A DNA stretch of 32,123 nt from an uncultured Massilia sp. (GTDB taxonomy: Bacteria > Pseudomonadota > Gammaproteobacteria > Burkholderiales > Burkholderiaceae). The position numbers and the translations under genes are program-made. The notes under the pieces were generated by a model. It searched no databases, was not told the origin of the DNA, and saw only the letters and a list, made by a program, of their open reading frames with translations. Positions 6,638 through 14,622 of the stretch are shown one piece after another. The stretch's first letter is position 1. Each line of letters opens with the position of its first letter. The DNA lies in the NCBI GenBank assembly GCA_946886065.1, contig CAMPHU010000025.1, positions 1 to 32,123 of the forward strand. The letters are read 5' to 3'.

Positions 6638-8374
6638 GTGCAAGAGCAACACGCCTTCCCCTTCCTGCGGGAGATCATCCTCTTCCTGATCCTCTCCGGC
6701 ATCCTCATCCCTTTATTACAGCGCCTGCGCATCAACCAGGTCCTCGGCTTCCTGGCCGTCGGCACCGTCGCCGGACCTTACGGCCTGGGCCTGCTCGCCG
6801 ACCGCTATCCCGTGATGAGCATCTTCACCTTCCCCAGCGGCGAAGGCGTCTCTATGCTGGCCGAACTCGGCGTGCTGTTCCTGATGTTCATGATCGGCCT
6901 CGAGCTCTCCGCCGCCCGCCTGTGGGCCATGCGGCGCTGGGTGTTCGGCGCGGGCACCGCCCAGGTGATCCTCAGCGCCGCCCTGATCGGCGGCGCCCTC
7001 ACGCTCTACGGCGAGTCCAGCCAGACCGCCCTCATCCTCGGCCTGGTGCTCTCGCTATCCTCCACCGCCGTCGTGATGCAACTGATGACCCAGCAGCACA
7101 GTACCACCACGCCTCTGGGCAAGGCCGCCTTCGCCGTGCTGATGTTGCAGGACCTGGCGGTGGTACCGATCCTGGTCCTGATCGGCGTCCTGGGCAAGGG
7201 CGATGGTGACGACGTCGCGATGCTGGCGTTAATTGCGATGGCCAAGGCCGCCGGCGCCATCGCCCTGATCTACCTGGCCGGCGGACGCGTGATCCACCCG
7301 CTGTTCCGCGCCTTCGCCCGCCACCGCCAGCCGGACGTGTTCATGGCCCTGATCCTGCTGTCCACCTTCGGCATCGCCGCCCTGTCGGCCGCCGCCGGGC
7401 TGTCGATGGCGCTGGGCGCCCTGATCGCCGGCCTGCTGCTGGCCGAGACCGAGTTCAAGCACGAGGTGGAACTGATGGTCGAGCCCTTCAAGGGCTTGCT
7501 CATGGGTCTGTTCTTCATGACCGTCGGGATGAACATCGACACCCGCCAGATCCTCGAGGCCCCGCTGTGGCTGGCCGCCTTCGTGGGCGGCCTGGTCCTG
7601 ATCAAGGCCGTGGTGGTGGCCGTGCTGTTCCGCCTTGGCCACCTGTCCTGGGGCCGCGCCATCGAAGGCGGCCTGCTGCTGGGCCAGGGCGGCGAGTTCG
7701 CCTTCATCGTGATCGGCTATGCCGTCGCCACCAGGGTGCTGGACCCGGCCCTGGGTGCGCGCGTGATGCTGGCGGTGGGCCTGTCGCTGTTCATCACGCC
7801 GATGCTGGCGCGCCTGGGCCGCATGATCGGCGAGCGCTGGGAGCCGAAGCAGGAGCAGCCGGAAGCCGACGAAGCCGCGCTGGCCTCGGCGCGCGGCCAC
7901 ATCATCATCGCCGGCTTCGGCCGCGTGGGCCAGCAGCTGGCCAAGCTGCTCAAGGACCAGGGCATTCCCTTCGTCGCCTTCGAGAACGACGCCAAGCTGG
8001 TGTCGAAGCTGCATGCGGAAGGCATGCCGGTCTATTTCGGCAATGCCTCGCGCCCGGAGCTGCTGCGCCGCGTGCACGCGGACGAGGCGCCGGCCATCGT
8101 GCTGACCATGGACCATCCGGCATCGGCGATGCAGGCGGTGCGCGGCATCCGCCGCGAATTCCCCCACGTGCGCCTGTTCGTGCGCTCGCGCGACGAGAAG
8201 CATGCCCGCGCCCTGCGCCTGGCCGGGGCCAGCGTGGTGGTGCCGGAGACGCTGGAGGCAAGCCTGCAGCTGTCGGCCTTCGTGCTGGAAGCGATGGGCC
8301 TGGACGAGCGCGTCGTGGACGACATCGTCGACCGCGAACGCGACCTGTTCGCGGCCAAGCTGCTGGAGTCCTAG
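6638..8374 (+). CDS. CPA2-family monovalent cation:proton antiporter with TrkA-N domain (KefB/KefC type)
   Basis: The 578-aa product is an integral membrane antiporter for K+ or Na+ against protons. Residues about 5-390 form roughly 12-13 membrane helices, with family motifs FLAVGTVAGPYGLG near residue 40, ELGVLFLMFMIGLEL near 75-90, and GLLLGQGGEFAFV-like near 345. Residues about 405-530 are a Rossmann RCK/TrkA-N domain beginning HIIIAGFGRVGQQLAK, which binds a nucleotide and gates transport. The tail is short, with no TrkA-C domain. The start is GTG with a poor Shine-Dalgarno, right after the repeat pair. Its stop is shared with the convergent FAD protein gene through a CTAG palindrome. KefB and KefC proper need an ancillary KefG/KefF subunit, which is absent here, so a YbaL- or generic CPA2-type exchanger is equally likely. 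Confidence 0.9.
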   Translation: MQEQHAFPFLREIILFLILSGILIPLLQRLRINQVLGFLAVGTVAGPYGLGLLADRYPVMSIFTFPSGEGVSMLAELGVLFLMFMIGLELSAARLWAMRRWVFGAGTAQVILSAALIGGALTLYGESSQTALILGLVLSLSSTAVVMQLMTQQHSTTTPLGKAAFAVLMLQDLAVVPILVLIGVLGKGDGDDVAMLALIAMAKAAGAIALIYLAGGRVIHPLFRAFARHRQPDVFMALILLSTFGIAALSAAAGLSMALGALIAGLLLAETEFKHEVELMVEPFKGLLMGLFFMTVGMNIDTRQILEAPLWLAAFVGGLVLIKAVVVAVLFRLGHLSWGRAIEGGLLLGQGGEFAFIVIGYAVATRVLDPALGARVMLAVGLSLFITPMLARLGRMIGERWEPKQEQPEADEAALASARGHIIIAGFGRVGQQLAKLLKDQGIPFVAFENDAKLVSKLHAEGMPVYFGNASRPELLRRVHADEAPAIVLTMDHPASAMQAVRGIRREFPHVRLFVRSRDEKHARALRLAGASVVVPETLEASLQLSAFVLEAMGLDERVVDDIVDRERDLFAAKLLES

Positions 8375-9966
8375 GCGGCGCAGCGGCGCGCCGCTTCGCA
8401 GCCCCACCAGGCCGCCTCCTCGAACACGGAGAACCCGGACAGGTCGCCGTGCGCGAACAGGACCGGCCCGTCCGCTTCGCGCAGCGCCGCCAGCCCCGCG
8501 TTGCCGCGGAATCCCGGCGTGGGGATCGCCATTGCATGCGCCCGCAAGGTGATGTCGGCCCGCTCCACGCAGGCCGCGAAGGCCCAGCCGTAGGCCTGGC
8601 GCAGGTCGCCGGACGCCAGCTCCATCAGTTCCGCCGGCGCCGCCTGCTGCAGCCAGCGACGGGCGTCCAGCGGCGTGCGGTCCGCCAGCGCCATATAGGC
8701 CGTGAACACGGTCTTTTCGGGCGGCCGCACGCGGATGTCCTGGTGGGTCGACACCACATAACCCAGGCCCTTGCCGCCGTAGACCACGTTGTCCCAGGCC
8801 AGCGGCGCCCCGCCCTGCTCGCGCGGGAAGTCGCGCATCAGGAAGTTGGTCACCATCCAGGGCGCGTAGGCCGGCATGTGGCGGCGCGCATCGAAGCCCA
8901 GCGCCGCGATGTCCTCGACCACGCGCGCCGCCACGAACAGCGGCATCGCGCACACGATGCGCCGCGCCCGCACCAGGAAGCTGCGCGGCTTGCCGTTCTC
9001 CAGGGCGAAGCACAGCGCTTCCGCCCTGCCGCCACGCACGCGCACCGACACCGCCGTTCCCGGCCGGCGCCGGTCCGCCGCGCGCGCCGCCAGTCCTTCG
9101 GCGATGGGCGACAGCCCGCCCGGCCAGGTCAGCAGGCCGTTGTCGTCGGCATTCGCTGCCCGGCCCCAGCGTCCCGCGAAATAATGCACGCCGGCCCAGG
9201 CCGAGACCTGGGCGATGCCGGCGCCATAGTCGTCGCGGCAGCAGTAGTCGAGATACCAGCGCAGCGCCGGCGAGCGGTAGCCTTCGCGGTCCAGCCAGGC
9301 GGCGAAGCTGATCGCGTCCAGGCCGTCGAAAGCCGGGTCGCCGGAGGACAGCACGGAGGGAAACGCGAAGCTGCGCCGGCCGTCCGCCCCGCGCCCCTGG
9401 CGCAACAGCTCCATGTGGGCCAGGAAGCGCTGCTGCTCGGCCTGGTCCTGCGCCGGCATCAGGCCGTCCTGCCACTGCCCATCCTTGAACAGCCGTTCTT
9501 CCGGGCCGTGCAGGATGTAACGCTCGTCGTACCACGGGCGCTCCTCGAGCACGCCGCGCCGGATGATGCCCAGGTCGCCCAGCATCTCGCGCACGTGCGC
9601 CGATTCCGTCCCCGGCAGCGGCAGGTAGTGCGCCCCCGTCGGACAGGCGAACTCTCCGTAGCGGCTGCCGGATGCGTTGCCGAAGGCTTCCGGCCCGTCG
9701 AACAGCAGGTAGTCGCGCCGCTCCATCCGGTCCAGCTTCCAGGCGGCCGACAGGCCGGCGATGCCGGAGCCGAGGATCGCCACGTCGGTGTCGATCGTTT
9801 CCGATGGCGCCGGCAGGCGGGCGCGGTCGCGCAGCAGGTGGCCTTCCGTGCGGCCCGGGGTGCGCACCGTTGGCGCGATCTCCTGCCAGCGCAGGAAACC
9901 GGCGGCGCTGGCCAGCCCCGCCAGCCCTGCCCCGCCGGCCGATAGAATAAAGGACCGCCGGTCCAT
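8371..9966 (-). CDS. Tat-exported FAD-dependent amine-oxidase-like protein
   Basis: The 531-aa product starts MDRRSFILSAGGAG, a twin-arginine-like signal with a short hydrophobic helix, so it is probably exported folded with its flavin. The Rossmann motif DVAILGSGIAGLSAAWKL (GSGIAG at 66-71) and the C-terminal GPVLFAHGDLSGFSVFEEA are the FAD-binding ends of an amine oxidase/protoporphyrinogen oxidase fold. I chose the ATG at 9966 because it overlaps the stop of the spermidine-synthase homologue (TGATG) and because the signal starts there; the open frame 69 codons further upstream lies inside that gene. Coupling to an aminopropyltransferase suggests oxidation of a polyamine or a polyamine adduct. 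That is inference; the substrate is unknown. Confidence 0.8.
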   Translation of the reverse strand: MDRRSFILSAGGAGLAGLASAAGFLRWQEIAPTVRTPGRTEGHLLRDRARLPAPSETIDTDVAILGSGIAGLSAAWKLDRMERRDYLLFDGPEAFGNASGSRYGEFACPTGAHYLPLPGTESAHVREMLGDLGIIRRGVLEERPWYDERYILHGPEERLFKDGQWQDGLMPAQDQAEQQRFLAHMELLRQGRGADGRRSFAFPSVLSSGDPAFDGLDAISFAAWLDREGYRSPALRWYLDYCCRDDYGAGIAQVSAWAGVHYFAGRWGRAANADDNGLLTWPGGLSPIAEGLAARAADRRRPGTAVSVRVRGGRAEALCFALENGKPRSFLVRARRIVCAMPLFVAARVVEDIAALGFDARRHMPAYAPWMVTNFLMRDFPREQGGAPLAWDNVVYGGKGLGYVVSTHQDIRVRPPEKTVFTAYMALADRTPLDARRWLQQAAPAELMELASGDLRQAYGWAFAACVERADITLRAHAMAIPTPGFRGNAGLAALREADGPVLFAHGDLSGFSVFEEAAWWGCEAARRCAA

Positions 9967-11477
9967 CAGCGGATCACCTGCTGCCAGTCTTCCTCGAACT
10001 CGCGCACCAGCGACTGGGAATCGAGGCGGTTGGGTTTCATCGGCAGGCGCTGCATGTCCGGCGGGAAGGCGAACATGGCGCGCGTGGTCTCGGCATCGAG
10101 ATAGCGCATCGGCAGCGTGTAGCGCGCGGGCGGCGTGAAGCTGCCCTGCGGCGAGGCCAGGACAAACCCCCACTCGCCGAAGGAAGGCACATACAGATGG
10201 TAGGGCCAGGTCTTCAGCCCCACTTCGCGCAGGGTGGCCTCAATGGTCCAGTAGGCGTGCGGCGCGAAGAAGGGCGAAGTCGACTGCACCGAGATCATGC
10301 CGTGGGCCGCCACGTGCTTGCGCAGGACGCCGTAGAAGGGCACCGAATACAGCTTGCCGAGCGCGAAGCTGGACGGGTCGGGGAAGTCGACGATGGCCAC
10401 GTCGTACATGCCTGCCTCGCGCTGCAGCCAGACGGCGGCGTCGGCGTTGACCACCTTGACCCGCTTGTCCCGCAAGGCGCCGGCATTGAGCTTGACCAGT
10501 TCCGGCCGGGTCGTGAAGGCCCCGGTCATCTGCGGGTCGAGGTCGACCAGGGTCACTTCCCGCACGTTCGGATAGCGCAGCACCTCGCGCAGGGCCAGGC
10601 CGTCGCCGCCGCCCAGCACCAGCACCTTGCGCGCCCAGGGCGCCGCCTGCATGGCCGGATGCACCAGCGCCTCGTGGTAGCGGTACTCGTCGCGCGAGGA
10701 AAATTGCAGGTTGCCGTTGATGTAGAGGCGCAGGTCGTCCTTCCAGCGCGTGATCACCAGGCGCTGGTAAGGCGTGGTGGTCGAGTACACGACTTCGTCG
10801 CCGAACAGCCCGCGCTCGCCCCACTCCACCATGCGGTCCGACAGGCCGAAGCCCAGCGCCAGCACGAACATCACGCCGCCGGCCCGGATCGCGCGGCCGG
10901 CCAGGTTATCCAGCTCGGCGCGGAACACGTAGAGCGTCCAGATCGCCACGCCCACATTCAGCATCCCGAACAGGAAGCCGCTGCGCACCAGGCCCAGGTG
11001 CGGGGCCAGCACCAGCGGGAACAGCATCGACACGGCCAGCGCGCCCAGGTAGTCGAAGGTCAGCACGCGGCTCACCAGCTCGGAGAATTCGGTGCGGCGC
11101 TCGTTCAGGGCGCGCATCACCAGCGGCACCTCCATGCCGACCATGGCGCCGATCATGAAGACGGTCACATACAGCACGGTGCGGAAAGGCGCGGCCATCC
11201 AGGTGAAGGTCATGAACAGCAGCGCGGCCGAGACGCCGCCGATCAGGCCCACGGCCAGCTCGATGTCGACGAAGCGCGCCAGCACGTCCTCGTCGCGCAC
11301 GTATTTCGACAGGTGGGCGCCGACGCCCATCGCGAACAGGTAGCAGCCGATGATGGTGGAGAACTGCAGCACCGAGTCGCCCAGCAGGTAGCTCGACAGC
11401 GCTCCGGCGATCAGTTCGTAAGCCAATCCGCATGAAGCGACGACAAAGACGGAGAGAATGAGAATTTTTTTGGTCAT
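9966..11477 (-). CDS. Membrane-embedded polyamine aminopropyltransferase (spermidine synthase homologue)
   Basis: This 503-aa protein is far longer than soluble SpeE (about 280-310 aa) because residues 1-215 form about seven membrane helices. The catalytic part follows: the substrate loop TTPYQ (234-238), the AdoMet-type GGGDG (289-293), DLDP (312-315), and DFPDPSSF (364-371) in place of the usual DSTDP. It transfers the aminopropyl group of decarboxylated AdoMet to putrescine or another amine, here at the membrane. It is cotranscribed with the Tat-type FAD oxidoreductase by a one-base overlap and is divergent from a DUF350/SPFH operon that ends in speD, the source of its cosubstrate. The Asp364/Asp367 substitutions around Phe-Pro leave both acidic residues in place, so I expect activity. 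The acceptor is not known. Confidence 0.9.
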   Translation of the reverse strand: MTKKILILSVFVVASCGLAYELIAGALSSYLLGDSVLQFSTIIGCYLFAMGVGAHLSKYVRDEDVLARFVDIELAVGLIGGVSAALLFMTFTWMAAPFRTVLYVTVFMIGAMVGMEVPLVMRALNERRTEFSELVSRVLTFDYLGALAVSMLFPLVLAPHLGLVRSGFLFGMLNVGVAIWTLYVFRAELDNLAGRAIRAGGVMFVLALGFGLSDRMVEWGERGLFGDEVVYSTTTPYQRLVITRWKDDLRLYINGNLQFSSRDEYRYHEALVHPAMQAAPWARKVLVLGGGDGLALREVLRYPNVREVTLVDLDPQMTGAFTTRPELVKLNAGALRDKRVKVVNADAAVWLQREAGMYDVAIVDFPDPSSFALGKLYSVPFYGVLRKHVAAHGMISVQSTSPFFAPHAYWTIEATLREVGLKTWPYHLYVPSFGEWGFVLASPQGSFTPPARYTLPMRYLDAETTRAMFAFPPDMQRLPMKPNRLDSQSLVREFEEDWQQVIR

Positions 11478-11538
11478 ACCTGTGGTTTTGCTCTAAGATC
11501 GCGGTGCTGCCAACCTGACATTATCCGTGGAGGACGAG

Positions 11539-11925
11539 GTGCCCGCCATCCTAAACTATCTGCTGCATCTGGCAACGGCTGTTGCCCTGGTCATGGGCTT
11601 CTTCGTGGTCTACACGCGCGTCACGCCCTACGACGAAGTGCACCTGATCCGCGCGGGCAACGGCGCCGCCGCGCTCTCGCTGGGCGGCACCCTGCTCGGC
11701 TTTTCGGTCACCGTGGCGGCAAGTCTCATGTACACGGGCGACTATGTCCAGTTCCTCGGCTGGGGCGCCTTCGCCATGCTGGTGCAGGTGCTGGTCTTCG
11801 TGATCGCCACCCGCCTGCTGCGCATGTCGAAAGACCAGATCGAAGCCAACAACATGGCTTTCGGCGGCCTGCTCGGCGCCATTTCGCTGTCCATCGGCCT
11901 GATCAACGCCGGCAGCATTTCCTGA
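11539..11925 (+). CDS. DUF350 family membrane protein
   Basis: The 128-aa product consists of four membrane helices in two similar halves: ILNYLLHLATAVALVMGFFVVY with the polar TPYDE motif at the first loop, then about residues 45-65, 72-92 and 103-125. The TPYDE and NxxxA(F)GG elements are typical of DUF350 (E. coli YjfL). I chose GTG 11539 because GGAGG (11529-11533) precedes it by 5 nt; GTG 11527 would overlap that ribosome site. Function is unknown, but DUF350 proteins recur beside SPFH, PspA-like and polyamine/glutathionylspermidine genes. It opens the plus-strand operon that ends in speD. Confidence 0.88.
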   Translation: MPAILNYLLHLATAVALVMGFFVVYTRVTPYDEVHLIRAGNGAAALSLGGTLLGFSVTVAASLMYTGDYVQFLGWGAFAMLVQVLVFVIATRLLRMSKDQIEANNMAFGGLLGAISLSIGLINAGSIS

Positions 11926-11964
11926 CTCATCACCCATTTATCCAGATCGCATACGGAGGCCGCC

Positions 11965-12990
11965 ATGTCGCTCGGTTCTTTCATCAAGAAGCAGTTTCTC
12001 GACGTCCTGCAATGGAACGAGGAGACGGAGGGCGTGCTCGCCTGGCGCCATCCGATGGAGGACTACGAGATCCAGAACGGCGCCACCCTGGTGGTGCGCG
12101 AATCGCAGATCGCGGTGTTCGTGGATGAAGGCCGCATCGCCGACGTGTTCGGGCCGGGCACCCACCGCCTGACCACCTCCACCCTGCCGGTGCTGACCAA
12201 CCTGAAGAACTGGGACAAGCTGTTCGCCTCGCCCTTCAAGTCGGACGTGTACTTCTTCAGCACCCGGGTGCAGACCGGCCGCAAGTGGGGCACTACCCAG
12301 CCGGTGACGATCCGCGACAAGGACTTCGACATGATCCGGGTGCGCGCCTTCGGCATGTACTCCTACCGCATCGCGGATCCGCGCCTGTTCTTCACCGAGA
12401 TCAGCGGCACGCGCGCGGCCTACACCCGCGACGAGGTCGAGGACCAGCTGCGCGGCATCCTGCTGGCGACCATGGCCAACTCGCTGGGCGCATCAAAAAT
12501 CGCCTTCCTCGACATGGCCGCCAACCAGACCCTGATGGCGCAGCAGATCCGCGGCGACCTGGCCGCCGCCTTCGCGCGCTACGGCGTGGGCCTGGACGAA
12601 TTCAATGTCACCAGCGTCAGCCTGCCGGAAGAACTGCAGGCCGCGCTCGACGAGCGCATCTCTGCCGGCATGAAGGCCAGCCTGGGCGCGGACAAGATGG
12701 GCGGCTTCACCCAGTTCCAGGTGGCCAGCAGCATTCCGCTGGCGGCCCAGAACGAAGGCGGCATCGCCGGCATCGGCGCCGGCGCGGGCGCCGGCATCGC
12801 CATCGGCCAGGCCATGGCCCAGGGCATGAGCGGCGCCTTCGCCCCGCCCCAGCCGCCCGCCATCCCGGCGTCGAGCGATTCGATCGAGGACCGCCTGGGC
12901 AAGCTCAAGGGCCTGCTCGACAAGGGACTGATCTCGCAGGCCGACTACGACAGCACCAAGGCCGAGCTGCTCAAGAAACTGCTGGGCTGA
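11965..12990 (+). CDS. SPFH-domain protein with C-terminal SHOCT domain (YdjI-like)
   Basis: The 341-aa product has an SPFH (band 7) domain over residues about 20-245, with no N-terminal membrane helix, as in the YdjI 'virion core protein' subfamily. A glycine/alanine-rich linker GIGAGAGAGIAIGQAMAQG lies near 265-285. The C-terminal SHOCT module, SIEDRLGKLKGLLDKGLIS and on (about 305-341), contains the L-x-x-L-x-x-x-G-x-I-S-x-x-E/D-Y pattern. SPFH proteins form membrane-bound rings or platforms, and SHOCT mediates oligomer or membrane association. The ATG is preceded by CGGAGG. The spacing of 39 bp from DUF350 and 11 bp to the DUF4178 gene implies one operon. Confidence 0.92.
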   Translation: MSLGSFIKKQFLDVLQWNEETEGVLAWRHPMEDYEIQNGATLVVRESQIAVFVDEGRIADVFGPGTHRLTTSTLPVLTNLKNWDKLFASPFKSDVYFFSTRVQTGRKWGTTQPVTIRDKDFDMIRVRAFGMYSYRIADPRLFFTEISGTRAAYTRDEVEDQLRGILLATMANSLGASKIAFLDMAANQTLMAQQIRGDLAAAFARYGVGLDEFNVTSVSLPEELQAALDERISAGMKASLGADKMGGFTQFQVASSIPLAAQNEGGIAGIGAGAGAGIAIGQAMAQGMSGAFAPPQPPAIPASSDSIEDRLGKLKGLLDKGLISQADYDSTKAELLKKLLG

Positions 12991-13001
12991 GCACGACCTA
13001 G

Positions 13002-14444
13002 ATGCTGAGCGTTTCCTGCCCTTCCTGCGGCGCACCCGTCTCCTTCCGCTCGCACGCCTCCGTCATGGCGGTGTGCGAGTTCTGCCGCACCACGGTGCAC
13101 AAGGATGCGGGCGCGGTACAGGACCTGGGCAAGCTGTCCGAGGTGCTGGAAGACTATTCGCCGATCCAGATCGGCACCTCCGGCAAGGTGGGCGGGCGTC
13201 CTTTCACCGTGATCGGCCGCATCCAGCTGCGCTACGACGCCGGCATGTGGAACGAGTGGTACCTGATGTACGACGACGGCGAAGCCGGCTGGCTGGGCGA
13301 CGCGTCCGGCCAGTACACGGTGACCGCCGAGCGTCCCCTGCCGGAGCAATGGCCGGTGTTCGACATGGCCAGGGTCGGCGCCCAGTTCGACCTCGGCGGC
13401 GGCCTGTTCGTGGTCGCCGACCGGCGCGTGGCCACCTGCACCGGCGGCCAGGGCGAGCTGCCCTTCCGCGTGGCCGACGGCTGGCAGGCCCTGGTGGTCG
13501 ACCTGCGCCGCGGCACGGCCTTCGCCACCCTCGATTATTCGGACGGCGACACGCCCAGGCTGTACACCGGCGCCGCGGTCACGCTCGAATCGATGCAGTG
13601 CCAGCTGCTGCGCGACGACGAGGCGGTCAAGACCAGCGCCGGGCGCTACCGGGGCAAGGTCCAGGCGCTGCAATGCCCGTCCTGCGGCAGCCCGATCAAC
13701 TACCTGCCCGGCATGGCCAGCAACCTGGTGTGCCCGGCCTGCGCCGCGCGCATCGATGCGGCCACGCCCCAGGCCGAGGTGCTTGCCGCCGGCGAGCGCG
13801 CCGCCCGCGTGCCGCTGACCCTGACGCTCGGCACGGTGGCGAAGATCGGCCAGCAGGAATACCACCTGATCGGCGCGATGAAGCGCGTCGATGACGACGG
13901 CGAGGGATGGACCGAATACCTGCTGTACAACCCGCGCGGCAAGTTCTTCTGGCTGGTCGAGACCCACGACGGCTGGTGGCGTTCCGAGGTCCTGGACGAA
14001 TGGCCCGAGCCGGGAACGCCCGCCGTGCCGCAGGTCCGGCTGCACAATGTCGAGTACCAGCGCACGCTGGACTACCCGGCGCGGGTGAGCTGGGCGGCCG
14101 GCGCCTTCAACTGGAAGGTGGCGGCGGGCGACCGCGTGCGGGTGCGCGAGTTCGAACGCGGCATGACCAGCCTGTCGGCGGAGAGCTCGGAAGAAGAACT
14201 GAGCTGGTCGCGCTCCACCCCGGTGGCCTTCGACCAGATCCGCACCTGGTTCGGCCTGGCGGCCGCGCCTGCCGCGCCGAAGAAAGCGGCGGCGACGCTG
14301 GGCGACCTGCAATGGAAGTTCCTGCTGTGGATCCTTGGGCTCAACTTCATTCCGCTGGTCGTGAACTTCGGTGAAACCATGGTCTGGCTGCTGGTCGGCC
14401 TGGTGGCGCTGTTCCTCCCGCCCGACATCATCAAAAGAGACTGA
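13002..14444 (+). CDS. Double DUF4178 protein with zinc ribbons and C-terminal membrane segments
   Basis: The 480-aa product starts with a zinc ribbon (CPSC...CEFC, residues about 6-30), followed by a DUF4178 domain (about 55-200, with GRIQLRYDAGMWNEWYLMYDDG). A second zinc ribbon (CPSCGSPINY...CPAC, about 225-248) and a second DUF4178 domain (about 265-415, with EYHLIGAMKRVDDDGEGWTEY) repeat the unit. Two hydrophobic stretches near residues 440-475 anchor the C-terminus. The clear internal duplication is visible by matching YxLIG/TVIGR...WxEYxLY in the two halves. DUF4178 proteins have no defined activity but co-occur with SPFH, DUF350 and polyamine genes. The ATG follows the SPFH stop by 8 nt. 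Confidence 0.9.
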   Translation: MLSVSCPSCGAPVSFRSHASVMAVCEFCRTTVHKDAGAVQDLGKLSEVLEDYSPIQIGTSGKVGGRPFTVIGRIQLRYDAGMWNEWYLMYDDGEAGWLGDASGQYTVTAERPLPEQWPVFDMARVGAQFDLGGGLFVVADRRVATCTGGQGELPFRVADGWQALVVDLRRGTAFATLDYSDGDTPRLYTGAAVTLESMQCQLLRDDEAVKTSAGRYRGKVQALQCPSCGSPINYLPGMASNLVCPACAARIDAATPQAEVLAAGERAARVPLTLTLGTVAKIGQQEYHLIGAMKRVDDDGEGWTEYLLYNPRGKFFWLVETHDGWWRSEVLDEWPEPGTPAVPQVRLHNVEYQRTLDYPARVSWAAGAFNWKVAAGDRVRVREFERGMTSLSAESSEEELSWSRSTPVAFDQIRTWFGLAAAPAAPKKAAATLGDLQWKFLLWILGLNFIPLVVNFGETMVWLLVGLVALFLPPDIIKRD

Positions 14445-14450
14445 CGCGCC

Positions 14451-14618
14451 ATGAACAAGCGTTACTTCATCTATGCGATGGCCGTCATGATCGTGACGAC
14501 CGTCGTCTGCTGGGTCAGCATGCTCGACTCCTCGAGCTCGTCGAGCGGCCGCGGCTACCGGTCCGGCAACTGGGGCAGCTCGGGCTCCTATGGCGGCGGG
14601 GGCGGCGGCCACAAATGA
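14451..14618 (+). CDS. 55-aa membrane-anchored peptide with Ser/Gly-rich tail ending GGHK
   Basis: The product is 55 residues: a basic start MNKRYF, one hydrophobic helix (residues 6-24), a run of six serines, and a Gly/Ser/Tyr/Trp-rich tail ending in six glycines and His-Lys. It lies 6 bp after the DUF4178 stop and its stop is 4 bp from the speD start, so it is inside the operon. The helix plus flexible tail suggests a single-pass protein whose tail faces away from the cytoplasm or lies along the membrane. I recognise no named family. The C-terminal lysine and Gly-rich tail make it a candidate substrate or partner of the surrounding polyamine enzymes; this is conjecture. Confidence 0.72.
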   Translation: MNKRYFIYAMAVMIVTTVVCWVSMLDSSSSSSGRGYRSGNWGSSGSYGGGGGGHK

Positions 14619-14622
14619 GCGC

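Noticed and set aside
7229..9535. 768-codon minus-strand and 792-codon plus-strand frames around the antiporter and FAD oxidase
   Set aside because: They are shadow frames of the two genes and contain neither starts with ribosome sites nor recognisable domains.
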